Source of the DNA: Aliamphritea ceti
GTDB lineage: Bacteria > Pseudomonadota > Gammaproteobacteria > Pseudomonadales > Balneatricaceae
Direction: 5' to 3'
DNA length: 64,000 nt
Assembly (NCBI RefSeq): GCF_024347215.1
Contig: NZ_AP025282.1
Span: 744,001 to 808,000, forward strand
The position numbers were made by a program, and so were the translations under genes. Shown piece by piece: positions 8,427 through 16,089 of this stretch; positions within the stretch are counted from its first letter, which is position 1, and each line of letters opens with the position of its first letter. Under the pieces are notes generated by a model. It had not been told where the DNA came from. It saw nothing but the letters and a program-made list of their open reading frames with translations, and did no database searches.

Positions 8427-8930
8427 ATGAGTATTGGATTATTTTACGGCACCACTACAGGCAACACGGGTGATATCGCCGTTAAGGTTAAAGAACATCT
8501 GGACGATGTTGATTTATTTGATGTGAAAGACACGCCTGTAAGTGTTATTGCGGATTATGATCAGCTTATCTTTGCTGTTCCAACCTGGGACTACGGTGAA
8601 GTTCAGGAAGACTGGCTGGAAATCTGGGATGAGGTGGATAACCTGGACTTCACTGGCAAAACCGTCGCATTTATTGGTTTAGGCGATCAGTACGGTTATG
8701 CCGAATGGTTTGTAGATGCTATAGGTATGCTGCACGACAAGGTTGTTGCTCGCGGTGCTGAAGCTGTTGGTTACTGGCCAGTTGAAGGCTATGAGTTTGA
8801 TGAATCAAAAGCCTTAACCAAAGATAAGAAGTTCTTTATTGGTCTGGCACTGGATGAAGACTGTCAGCGTGAACAGACCGATGAGCGAGTTGAAGCCTGG
8901 TGTGGTCAGGTAATGGTTGAGTTTCTCTGA
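8427..8930 (+). CDS. Long-chain flavodoxin
   Basis: This 167-residue protein begins MSIGLFYGTTTGNTGDIA. The phosphate-binding loop GTTTGNTGD near residues 8-16 is the flavodoxin FMN signature. The tryptophan loop is in PTWDYGE near residue 57 and the second FMN loop is in GLGDQYGYAEWFVDA near residue 88. The long-chain insert is present near residues 120-145. The in-frame ATG at 8415 is upstream, but GGAA sits 8 bp before 8427 and the shorter start fits the family. It carries single electrons as a low-potential donor, in place of ferredoxin. A Fur-box-like site lies just upstream. It is the last intact host gene before prfC. Confidence 0.93.
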   Translation: MSIGLFYGTTTGNTGDIAVKVKEHLDDVDLFDVKDTPVSVIADYDQLIFAVPTWDYGEVQEDWLEIWDEVDNLDFTGKTVAFIGLGDQYGYAEWFVDAIGMLHDKVVARGAEAVGYWPVEGYEFDESKALTKDKKFFIGLALDEDCQREQTDERVEAWCGQVMVEFL

Positions 8931-8987
8931 TTACTTTTAACGCTTATTTACTTCGTATCATTGTGTAAATACTTAGGATCGGCGAAA

Positions 8988-9031
8988 ATGACGGCCAAAT
9001 TTCAACCAGAGCCATTTCTTTTGGCCGTCAT
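8988..9031. terminator. Perfect 12-bp inverted repeat between flavodoxin and prfC
   Basis: ATGACGGCCAAA (8988-8999) is matched by TTTGGCCGTCAT (9020-9031) with a 20-bp loop. It has no T run on the plus strand; on the minus strand four T residues follow. It may stop flavodoxin transcription before prfC or act as a protein-binding site. Confidence 0.45.
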
Positions 9032-9048
9032 GAATTCTGATTCTACTT

Positions 9049-9141
9049 ATGTCCAGTTCTGCTATTGCTAAAGAAGTCGATACCCGGCGTACCTTCGCTA
9101 TCATTTCTCACCCTGATGCCGCCCAGCCTTTCAACGCTTAA
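9049..9141 (+). pseudogene. prfC: Displaced 5' end of prfC at the ICE junction (attL side)
   Basis: The frame reads MSSSAIAKEVDTRRTFAIIS then HPDA, matching the N-terminus of peptide chain release factor 3, which continues GKTTITEK in intact proteins. Here the sequence departs after codon 24 and stops six codons later (AQPFNA, stop at 9139-9141). This is the hallmark of SXT/R391 integration: the crossover falls in the ISHPDA codons (about 9094-9120), the chromosome keeps the native prfC start on this side, and the element provides a substitute 5' end on the other side. The protein made here would be a 30-residue peptide without function. A functional RF3 gene is predicted to lie beyond the right end of the ICE, outside the window. 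Confidence 0.9.
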
Positions 9142-9722
9142 AACCACCTTTCATTGCACACCACAATCACATCTCTACGTACTGAATTTAAAGGCTTTTT
9201 GTCTTTTTCTCGTTTCTTTGCTTTTCAATGATGTTCAAGCGTAACCTCGGAAAGTGTGTACAAACTTGAGTACAAATTCCGTTTTAGAGGCCTTTGGCGA
9301 AATTTCCATGACACAAATCTGGCTGTAGGCCTTGCTGTTACTGGTTTTGATGAAGAAAGTACCTCCTGCTTTTGGCACTTTGGTTTCGACATTACAAAAG
9401 CGGAATAAATGCGATCATCTCTAGTTTTTTGTTTATAAGCTTATGAATTTAAAGGGTTCGTCATTGTGGTTTTTGGTGTGTCATCGTTGCGAGTGTACAA
9501 ACAGTGTGTACAAATTTTTCTCGTTAGGCGTGTTGATTGCTATTCATGACACAAACCGCCTTGTAGCCCTTGTTATTCATAGGTTTGAGCTGAAAAGTAC
9601 CTAATAGCAACATTTGTGTTTTGATAAGGCTGATCTTCTGAACAAATCATGCATCTTTCTGACCATCAACAAGTGATGAATCAGGCGATGATAGCTTTAC
9701 ATTGATTTTCAGGAGAATGCAG
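9142..9722. other. ICE left-end attachment region with 58-bp direct repeats
   Basis: No gene is visible. Two ungapped 58-bp imperfect direct repeats lie at 9307-9364 and 9545-9602 (about 70% identical; both begin CATGACACAAA and end AAAGTACCT). Each is preceded by paired GTACAAA motifs (9250-9275 and 9488-9512). The arrangement fits arm-type integrase or Xis binding sites around an attachment core, or duplicated promoters. The ends of the region join the prfC fragment and the xis gene. Confidence 0.6.
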
Positions 9723-9917
9723 ATGACAGCAGTAGCTCACCAAGTAACCCCTTTTCTAACGTCTTACGAAGTGATGGCTCGTTACCACATTAGCTATACG
9801 ACGCTTTGGCGAAGAATAAAAGATGGCAGCTTGCCGCAACCTCGTATCAACCGAAATACACGAAACAAGCTGTGGCACATTGAAGACCTAGAAGAGTATG
9901 AGAAGAAAGAGGACTGA
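9723..9917 (+). CDS. xis: Recombination directionality factor (excisionase)
   Basis: This 64-residue protein has a MerR/AlpA-type winged-helix DNA-binding motif: YEVMARYHISYTTLWRRIKD is helix-turn-helix, followed by a wing with RINRNTRNKLWH. AGGAGA is six bases before the ATG at 9723, so I use this start rather than upstream TTG 9702 or ATG 9717. In SXT/R391 elements Xis bends attL and attR DNA and drives integrase toward excision. It is convergent with int, with 16 bp between the two stop codons, as in SXT. Its expression is normally controlled by the SetCD activator encoded at the other end. Confidence 0.88.
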   Translation: MTAVAHQVTPFLTSYEVMARYHISYTTLWRRIKDGSLPQPRINRNTRNKLWHIEDLEEYEKKED

Positions 9918-9933
9918 GCCTCTTTCTTTTATT

Positions 9934-11175
9934 TTATTGTCCGAAACGCCAGTTGAATGGAAAGCCTGTCGGCTCGATGATGGTCTCTAGCTGTTGATAC
10001 CAAACGTCGTAAGCATGACGCATTTCATCCAGGTACTGATATTGGTTGTAGATAGCATCCAACCCTTTTTTGCTGTGGCCAATCATCAACTCGGCAACTT
10101 CTTGCGTCGTGATGGCAGACATTCGCGTTCGCATCGTTCTGCGAAGATCATGCATAGACCAGTGTTCCATCTCAATACCGAGCGATCTGCGAGCCCAGAT
10201 TTTCACATTGTTAGGAATAGTGGTATCAAAGCCATTTGTGGCAAGCTCTTCTTGTCCGTTCGCGGGAAACAAGTAAGTTGATTTGCTCATCTGCATCGCC
10301 AGTTCAATCAGCTCGATAGCAGGCCTAATCAATGGCCGCATGATCGGCGCTCCAATTTTCACACCTTGTTTGCGGATCTCTATGGGCACTGTCCACATTG
10401 CAGATTGCAAGTCAAAGTGATGCTTTTCAGCTTGAATGAGTTCGCCCTTGCGACCGCCCAATAGCAGAAGCAGTTTTATGTAGATGCGGTTCTTCTCAGT
10501 GATTTTTGACTCGTGCAAATAGCGCCAAAGTATCCTGATCTCGTTGTCATTTAGCACCCGAGTTCGTTTGCCTTTCTTGCCGCCGACTTTCTTTGCTGTG
10601 ATCCCTGCGGCAGCGTTAATTTCCAAAATTTGTTCATCAATCAGCCAGTCATAAAACTTATGCAGCACAGACACTAGGCGCTCTGTGTTCGAAGGGGACG
10701 ACTCCGAAACCTCACGAAGACAGTTTCGCAAGGACAATTCATTGATGTCAGTTAATGGGTACTTGCCAAGTCGGGGCAGCAAATATATTTCACTGCTTCG
10801 TTTTTGGTAGTGCCACGTTTTCTCCTTTAACCCTTGCTTACCGGCAGAGTCTATCCAGTCTCGAAAAATCGATTCGAAGCTTTGGTTGGCAGAATACTTG
10901 GCCCGTTCCTGCTGTAGGTAGAGCTTGGGGTTTCTGCCCTGATCAAGTACCGCCCTTAACCTATCCAGCTCATTCCTAGCTTCAGCAAGCTTCATAAGTG
11001 GGTAAGTACCTATGTCTACCCGCTGTTGCTTGCCATCAAACCGATAACGAAACTGAAAAACAATTTTGCCCTTGGGCGATACCCGAGCACTTAGCCCATC
11101 TCGGTCGGCTTTTACTACGGTTTCTTTTGCTTCTTTATTTAACCTGGCATCGAGCCAGCTAACTGATAACGCCAT
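9934..11175 (-). CDS. int: Tyrosine-family site-specific integrase
   Basis: This 413-residue P4-type tyrosine recombinase has an N-terminal DUF4102-like arm-binding domain (residues 1-90), a SAM-like core-binding domain (about 100-190) and a catalytic domain. The first catalytic arginine is in GGRKGELIQAE (near 246), the HxxR box in MHDLRRTMRTRM (near 346), the later histidine in IGHSKKGL (near 369) and the nucleophile tyrosine in IYNQYQY (near 378). It integrates and excises the ICE at prfC. The gene reads toward attL, and its start abuts srpR (two bases apart), so it is likely transcribed with the partition genes as well as from its own promoter. Confidence 0.95.
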   Translation of the reverse strand: MALSVSWLDARLNKEAKETVVKADRDGLSARVSPKGKIVFQFRYRFDGKQQRVDIGTYPLMKLAEARNELDRLRAVLDQGRNPKLYLQQERAKYSANQSFESIFRDWIDSAGKQGLKEKTWHYQKRSSEIYLLPRLGKYPLTDINELSLRNCLREVSESSPSNTERLVSVLHKFYDWLIDEQILEINAAAGITAKKVGGKKGKRTRVLNDNEIRILWRYLHESKITEKNRIYIKLLLLLGGRKGELIQAEKHHFDLQSAMWTVPIEIRKQGVKIGAPIMRPLIRPAIELIELAMQMSKSTYLFPANGQEELATNGFDTTIPNNVKIWARRSLGIEMEHWSMHDLRRTMRTRMSAITTQEVAELMIGHSKKGLDAIYNQYQYLDEMRHAYDVWYQQLETIIEPTGFPFNWRFGQ

Positions 11176-11176
11176 G

Positions 11177-11452
11177 TTATAAGCCCAGCCCTAGTTTTGA
11201 TTTTAATGATTGTTTACGTGATTCTGCTTTGGGTTCTGGCGCTGTACTCACAGAAGTAATTTCAACTTCTGGAGCATGGCCATCCACCGGTGCAGATGAC
11301 GTGGATAGATTGGGTTGGCTCATGTGAATTAATCCAAAGGTAGCCAGCATCCGCAGACGCTCAGCACGTTCCCGTGGCGGCGTCTTTTCCAATTCTTTGA
11401 GTAGTTCTGGGTGGCTCCCTGGGGGAATGTTGACGACAACTCTCATGATCAT
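11177..11452 (-). CDS. srpR: ParR/StbB-like partition adaptor
   Basis: This 91-residue protein begins with a beta strand (MRVVVNIPPGSHPELLKELE) and a helical RERAERLRMLATFGL segment like the StbB/ParR family, followed by a low-complexity tail rich in Ser, Pro and Glu and a basic end. It overlaps the ParM-like gene by ATGA (11449-11452). In SXT/R391 ICEs the srpMRC system actively partitions the excised circular form while it replicates: SrpR binds the srpC centromere and links it to SrpM filaments. Assignment is by position and partner plus N-terminal similarity. Confidence 0.8.
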   Translation of the reverse strand: MIMRVVVNIPPGSHPELLKELEKTPPRERAERLRMLATFGLIHMSQPNLSTSSAPVDGHAPEVEITSVSTAPEPKAESRKQSLKSKLGLGL

Positions 11453-12423
11453 GCCCCATAAAACCAGAAGCCTCGGACGTTCGCCAAAACAGACTGTTCC
11501 GGCACGATGATCTTGCTTCGTGAAAAAATCTCCTTGGCCGCTTCCTTATAAGCCAAGGCTCCACCTCCCGCGATCAATACCAAGTCCGCATTGATGCTTT
11601 CGTCACGCATGGATTGGCGCATGGCTGTAAGAGCAACAGGCGCTACCTTTTTCATGGCAGCATTCAGATAAGGTGAAATATCGACTTTTTCTCCAAATAG
11701 CAGGACCTGCAAGTCGCCTGTTCTCATGGCTTTTTCAAGTCGATCCATTCCTACTTTGGCACCGTGATCTTCTGAAATCAGCTTATCAATGGTTTCCAGT
11801 AGCACGGACATTGCCTGAAGGCTGGTTCCTGAAGAGCTGTATCGAATTTCTCCAGCCTCAAGGGCAACCCAGTCAACAGAAAAGAAGCCGGGGTCTATGA
11901 CCACGACGCGACCTTCTTCAATCAAGCCCAAATCACCGCCTGTTTGAACCATATCCATATAGGCACCGGCAGGCTGCGGCAGTACTTTGACGTCATGAAC
12001 GGTGATGCTGCGCTTAGGCGTCACTTGATGGACTCCTTTTAAACGCTTCACAAGGTCAGACTTACGTTGTGGTTCATGAAACTGGGAAACCGGTAATCCA
12101 GTGACAACCAAATCGATGGACTCAGTTTCAGCCATTAACAAGGCGGCATGAAAAAGCGCCTTATAGGTTTTTGTGGTGGGATATTCCGGGTGAAGCTCTC
12201 GTTCCCAGCCTTGAAGGCGTCCAGCAGGCACACCAGCGGCCCAACGCTCGTTATCGACCGACACATACAAACAAGTTTCATCATCGCCTCCACCGATACG
12301 CTCCGGCATACGATCCGCAGGACCGGCACCCGCAGGCAGAATAATGGTTTTTGGTTCACTGCCTGATTGGCCAATTGCCAGCTTCAGGTTCGAGTAACCG
12401 ATATCTACGCCTAGTACAAACAT
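11449..12423 (-). CDS. srpM: ParM-like actin-type ATPase of the ICE partition system
   Basis: This 324-residue protein belongs to the actin/Hsp70 ATPase superfamily. The phosphate-1 loop is LGVDIGYSNLKLA (residues 4-16), phosphate-2 is VVIDPGFFSVDW (about 170), and the adenosine motif is LIAGGGALAYKEAA (about 288). The ATG at 12423 has AGGAGA five bases upstream and is preferred to the ORF start at 12444. It polymerises to push apart copies of the excised ICE circle. Upstream sequence carries iteron-like repeats that probably form the srpC centromere and autoregulatory operator. Confidence 0.9.
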   Translation of the reverse strand: MFVLGVDIGYSNLKLAIGQSGSEPKTIILPAGAGPADRMPERIGGGDDETCLYVSVDNERWAAGVPAGRLQGWERELHPEYPTTKTYKALFHAALLMAETESIDLVVTGLPVSQFHEPQRKSDLVKRLKGVHQVTPKRSITVHDVKVLPQPAGAYMDMVQTGGDLGLIEEGRVVVIDPGFFSVDWVALEAGEIRYSSSGTSLQAMSVLLETIDKLISEDHGAKVGMDRLEKAMRTGDLQVLLFGEKVDISPYLNAAMKKVAPVALTAMRQSMRDESINADLVLIAGGGALAYKEAAKEIFSRSKIIVPEQSVLANVRGFWFYGA

Positions 12424-12441
12424 ACTTATCTCCTGTGCACT

Positions 12442-12551
12442 CAAAGTGCTCTAACGGTTTTCAATCAACCGCGCTGGTCACGCTTGGCCATGTCCAAGTG
12501 CTCTGGCGGTTCACTCAAATGTCATTATCAGGATTCGGTGCACTGGCGGTG
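12442..12551. repeat. Iteron-like repeats upstream of srpM (candidate srpC centromere)
   Basis: Three related motifs occur: CAAAGTGCTCTAACGGTT (12442-12459), CCAAGTGCTCTGGCGGTT (12494-12511) and CGGTGCACTGGCGGTG (12536-12551). They immediately precede the srpM promoter area, the usual place for a type II par centromere. Confidence 0.6.
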
Positions 12552-12888
12552 GGCAGAAAGGTGACAAATCCTTTCATCTATCTGCCTATTGCATTTTCGC
12601 AAAAGTATGAGAATAGGCTCTGTTTGGCGGCGAATGACTGAGCCAAAAAAATCGAGACGCCAAACGATCGTTTGCATTCTGGGTTGAACTCGCCAAACGG
12701 TTTGTAACTTCATGGCGATACGTCTTTTCAGGCATTTTTAAGTGAAATCGGGCTGTATCCCTTGTCAGATATGGGATTGCGCGAGTTGATTTATATCGAG
12801 ACGCCAAATAGTGATTGTAACGGCAGTTTTACGTTTGGCGTTTCGATCCAAAAGCCAAACGGATAGTGGTTTTGGCTTTTGGGGTTAA
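12552..12888. other. oriT region of the SXT/R391 ICE
   Basis: In this family oriT was mapped to the intergenic DNA between srpM (s003) and the rum operon, beside mobI. Here the segment holds repeated CGCCAAACG/CGTTTGGC motifs, among them a 14-bp direct repeat ATCGAGACGCCAAA at 12651-12664 and 12795-12808, and inverted copies near 12620, 12700 and 12835. The nick site cannot be placed by eye. Confidence 0.7.
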
Positions 12889-13332
12889 TTGGATGGGGAA
12901 ATTGGTTTGGTAGAATTCGTCAATGAACAATGGAAAGCAGAGGTATCAGATTTACTTCAGCAAGAAACGGACAGGCTAAAAGCGCTGGCACGAGCTGAAG
13001 TTGATGACTTTTGGGTTGCCCATTACAAGGTTCGAGAGAATGCGCCCTTTAAAGACTGGGGGCTGCTTGGTGTCCGTATCAGAGACTTTAAGTATGGCTT
13101 TGGCATAGAGTGGTACATCAACAGTTTTCACGGTCAACGAGGCAAGCGCGTTGTCTTTAGCAAGGGACTGCGTATTTCAAAGACGAAGCTGAGATACGCA
13201 TTTTTAGATTGCCAAGGTTTGGCCAAAGAATGGGAGTTAGCGCTGGCCATGGAGAAAGAAGAATTCTTCAGTGATATTCGACGCCAAGTTTATAAGCTCA
13301 ACATGCTGCGTCGAAGGGTCAATGCATATTGA
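12889..13332 (+). CDS. mobI: Mobilization protein MobI
   Basis: This is a 147-residue mainly helical protein with no membrane segment. It begins at a TTG (12889) with GGGG about five bases upstream; an ATG at 12893 is out of frame. It sits immediately beside the oriT region, the position of mobI in SXT/R391 elements, where it is essential for oriT-dependent transfer and probably helps the TraI relaxase act at oriT. The C-terminus is basic (RRQVYKLNMLRRRVNAY), which fits DNA binding. Its last codons overlap the start of the pentapeptide gene. Confidence 0.82.
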   Translation: MDGEIGLVEFVNEQWKAEVSDLLQQETDRLKALARAEVDDFWVAHYKVRENAPFKDWGLLGVRIRDFKYGFGIEWYINSFHGQRGKRVVFSKGLRISKTKLRYAFLDCQGLAKEWELALAMEKEEFFSDIRRQVYKLNMLRRRVNAY

Positions 13333-14119
13333 GGTATTTGATTTTCTAAAGCAGCCAAGAAACAGAAATGGCGTATATGATCTCCTTAAAAATCAAGGAG
13401 ACTATTCTCTCCTGTTGTATAGTTGCTTGAATTTAGGTTTAACAGGAAGAGTTATGGCAAGGAACAAAAAAAATAATCGATATAGTTATGTGCAAAAGCA
13501 GGCAGAACACACAAAATTTTACAACAAAAACTTCAATAAAACTTCGAGTTTTAGCTCTGTATTCAGCGGGTCACATTTCAAAAATACATCTCTGGTTGGT
13601 GCAAAGTTCAAATATTGCAATCTTAATAATGTGAGTTTTGAAAACTGTTTTTTACAGGGAACTCATTTTAAAAAGTGTACACATGACGGCCTTAAGTTTG
13701 AAAGATGCATATTGATTTCAACTTCCTTTGAGCGTATGCAGTTACATGGTGTCGAATTTGTTGATTGTTATATTTTAAGTACTAATACTCATGCATGTAA
13801 GCAGTTTCAAAACAGCAAGGTATATAACAGTTTTCCTGATGGTGCTCAGTATCCTTCTGATTTAATGAGTATTGTTGATGTTTTGAGAGAAAATTCTTGT
13901 ATAAGAAAATCCGGGGTGCTTCATAGGAAGGGCGGCAAAGTAAATACAATTGCACTGGATTTTTTGCTTGATGAATTCGGAGTTAACTACCTAATCAATA
14001 ACTTAGCTAAGCTAAACACACTAGAGTCCGATTTCTATACATTGAGTTATATTTCGGCATTCTTGCGGAGGGTTGGAAATCCTGATAGCTTAGACATTAC
14101 CCGGCCCACAGCAACATAG
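13322..14119 (+). CDS. Pentapeptide-repeat protein (cargo, function unknown)
   Basis: The protein has about 265 residues from the ATG at 13322, which has GAAGGG close upstream and lies inside the end of mobI; the longer ORF from 13271 has no ribosome-binding site. Residues about 60-155 form pentapeptide repeats of the A(D/N)LXX kind (for example FKNTSLVGAKFKYCNLNNVS), predicted to fold as a right-handed beta-helix. The rest is lysine- and asparagine-rich, with a helical C-terminus. Its AT-rich codon use contrasts with mobI and rumB, a sign of recent insertion into the mobI-rumB interval. Pentapeptide proteins include gyrase-protecting Qnr types, but this one lacks the regular Qnr length, so its target is unknown. 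Confidence 0.7.
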   Translation: MHIEVFDFLKQPRNRNGVYDLLKNQGDYSLLLYSCLNLGLTGRVMARNKKNNRYSYVQKQAEHTKFYNKNFNKTSSFSSVFSGSHFKNTSLVGAKFKYCNLNNVSFENCFLQGTHFKKCTHDGLKFERCILISTSFERMQLHGVEFVDCYILSTNTHACKQFQNSKVYNSFPDGAQYPSDLMSIVDVLRENSCIRKSGVLHRKGGKVNTIALDFLLDEFGVNYLINNLAKLNTLESDFYTLSYISAFLRRVGNPDSLDITRPTAT

Positions 14120-14209
14120 AAAATACCTACGATAACGGACGGATACCAGTCTACGGACCGATGCGGGTTGAAAGTTGAAGTCGTTAAAACGTTAGTGGAG
14201 GTGATGCCT

Positions 14210-14359
14210 ATGGTGTTGGATTTTATGACAGTGACAGCATTTTTTGTTCTTTGTGCCTATAAACTTTTAGTAAAGCTCCTTTCTATGTCTAGCTGTGTGG
14301 TTAATTTACATTTATTTCATTACTTCACTCGCGGTAACTGGTCCCAGCGTGTTGTATAA
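14210..14359 (+). CDS. Possible small membrane peptide
   Basis: A 49-residue frame starting MVLDFMTVTAFFVLCAYKLL has GGAGG eight bases before its ATG. It has one hydrophobic segment and then polar residues. Its last 40 bases overlap the 3' end of rumB on the other strand. It may be real because of the strong ribosome-binding site, but no homologue is recognised. Confidence 0.3.
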   Translation: MVLDFMTVTAFFVLCAYKLLVKLLSMSSCVVNLHLFHYFTRGNWSQRVV

Positions 14360-15588
14360 GCGGGAGATAAATGCTCTCGCTTCATCGACCAATCTTTCTT
14401 GAGTCCTTGTCCTGCAAAGAAAACCTTTCCGGCACCGCTTTGGTTAATGGTGTCCAATACAGACATTAACTGTTGGCTATTAGAGCGGGTCGATACGTCA
14501 TCGAATAGTCCTGGTTGAAACATGCCTGGATCGTAAAAGTCAGACAGCATGACGCCCGCTTTGGCATAACGAAAACCATCCTTCCATATCCGCTTGAGTA
14601 AGTGACTGGCCAGCTCGATAAAATCCCGCGTGTCGCAACTGGGTATCAACAACTCGCCCGATGCGGAGTTGCTGTATTGCGGCTCGTTGTCCTTAAAGGG
14701 GCTGGTACGTATAAACACGGTCATCACTTTGGCTTGCTGCTGTTCTTTGCGTAGCTTCTCAGTGGCGCGGGTTGCGTATTCACATACGGCCTCACGTAAC
14801 AATTCAAATTGCGTTACTTTTGCGCCAAATGAACGGCTACAGATGATTTGCTTCTTAGTTGGCGGGATCTCTTCAAGTTCAATGCACGACTCACCATTGA
14901 GCTCTCTGACGGTTCTTTCTAAAACCACCGAAAACTGGTCTCTGATGGCTCTAGGAGAGGCATTGGCTAGGTCTAAGGCTGTGGTGACACCCAACGCATT
15001 TAAACGCTTAGAAAGCCGTCTACCAACGCCCCAAACATCATCAACCGGGACTAATGCGAGCAATCGACGTTGCCGATCTGGATTGGTCAGGTCTACAACG
15101 CCCTGAGTGGCTGGATACTTTTTGGCGGCATGGTTTGCCAGTTTGGCGAGTGTTTTTGTCGGTGCAATGCCTACACAGACGGTGATCCCAATCCAGTGGC
15201 CTATGCGCTCTCGCACTTGTTGTCCGAACTCGACAAGAGATATGGCAGACTCAATACCGGTTAAGTCCAAAAACGCTTCGTCAATGGAGTAAACCTCTAC
15301 TCGTGGTGCCATCTCCTCCAAAGTGCGCATCACTCGACTGCTTAAATCCGCATACAGCGCATAGTTAGACGAGAATGCCAAAATGCCATGGCGCTGCATT
15401 TCAGATTTGATCTGAAAGACGGGTACGCCCATTTTAATACCGAGTAACTTAGCTTCACGTGACCGTGCAACCACGCAGCCGTCGTTATTGGACAGCACCA
15501 CAACCGGCGTATATTTTAAATCAGGACGAAACAGCTTCTCACAACTGGCGTAAAAGTTGTTGCAGTCCACCAAAGCAAACACAGGCAT
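14320..15588 (-). CDS. rumB: UmuC-type Y-family DNA polymerase subunit
   Basis: This complete 422-residue UmuC homologue starts MPVFALVDCNNFYASCEKLF, which carries the first catalytic aspartate (D8). The second acidic pair is in VYSIDEAFLDL (D100 and E101). The helix-hairpin-helix region VWGVGRRLSKRLNALG lies near residue 190, followed by the little finger domain. Together with RumA' it forms a Pol V-like mutagenic translesion polymerase. In SXT itself rumB is interrupted by a resistance transposon; here it is whole, so the ICE carries no insertion at this classic site. It follows rumA by seven bases and is under the LexA box upstream of rumA. Confidence 0.95.
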   Translation of the reverse strand: MPVFALVDCNNFYASCEKLFRPDLKYTPVVVLSNNDGCVVARSREAKLLGIKMGVPVFQIKSEMQRHGILAFSSNYALYADLSSRVMRTLEEMAPRVEVYSIDEAFLDLTGIESAISLVEFGQQVRERIGHWIGITVCVGIAPTKTLAKLANHAAKKYPATQGVVDLTNPDRQRRLLALVPVDDVWGVGRRLSKRLNALGVTTALDLANASPRAIRDQFSVVLERTVRELNGESCIELEEIPPTKKQIICSRSFGAKVTQFELLREAVCEYATRATEKLRKEQQQAKVMTVFIRTSPFKDNEPQYSNSASGELLIPSCDTRDFIELASHLLKRIWKDGFRYAKAGVMLSDFYDPGMFQPGLFDDVSTRSNSQQLMSVLDTINQSGAGKVFFAGQGLKKDWSMKREHLSPAYTTRWDQLPRVK

Positions 15589-15595
15589 GGGATAG

Positions 15596-16045
15596 TCACG
15601 ACTTACGGCGCATGTTTCTCACCACATTGGTAACTACGCCAAATATCTCTAACTCTGTCCCTTCAGGAATATGGATGGGCTCATACGCTTGGTTTCTTGG
15701 GATCAGCTTGACGTACGGCCTGAGTTGAAGCTCCTTTACCGTGAGTTCACCATGGATACCAGCGATGACAATGTCACTGTGTTCTGCTTGGACAGAGCGA
15801 TCAACCACCAAAATATCATCTGGGTGAATCCCGGCATCAATCATTGAATCACCTTCAACACGCACAAAGAACGTTGCAGCCGGTCGCTTGATGCACAGCT
15901 CGTTGAGGTCGAGCGTTTGCTCAACATAATCCTGCGCTGGTGAGGGAAAACCAGCAGAAACACGTTCCATGAACAATGGAATACGAAGGCGCTTGGCTTT
16001 GATGAAGGCAAGTGCGCCGCTACGGCCTATCAGCGAGACACTCAT
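15596..16045 (-). CDS. rumA: UmuD-type self-cleaving SOS mutagenesis protein
   Basis: This 149-residue S24 peptidase has an autocleavage site in RVSAGFPSP (Ala-Gly near residue 33), the nucleophile serine in GDSMIDAG (near 68) and the lysine in ELTVKELQL (near 105). RecA-stimulated cleavage turns it into the active form that binds RumB. The start overlaps no other gene, and a LexA operator lies 28 bp upstream of the ATG on the minus strand. Confidence 0.94.
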   Translation of the reverse strand: MSVSLIGRSGALAFIKAKRLRIPLFMERVSAGFPSPAQDYVEQTLDLNELCIKRPAATFFVRVEGDSMIDAGIHPDDILVVDRSVQAEHSDIVIAGIHGELTVKELQLRPYVKLIPRNQAYEPIHIPEGTELEIFGVVTNVVRNMRRKS

Positions 16046-16073
16046 GACGAACCTCGAAAAATCATAATTAACA

Positions 16074-16089
16074 CTGTTTGTTTATACAG
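16074..16089 (-). promoter_or_regulatory. LexA (SOS) box for rumAB
   Basis: CTGTTTGTTTATACAG fits the CTG-N10-CAG SOS operator and is extended by A on the left and TA on the right. On the minus strand it contains a TATAAA that could serve as the -10 element, 45 bp before the rumA ATG. SOS induction of rumAB is expected. Confidence 0.88.

Noticed and set aside
9142..9722. CRISPR-like array from the repeats in the attachment region
   Set aside because: There are only two imperfect 58-bp copies with a 180-bp gap, without regular spacers or cas genes.
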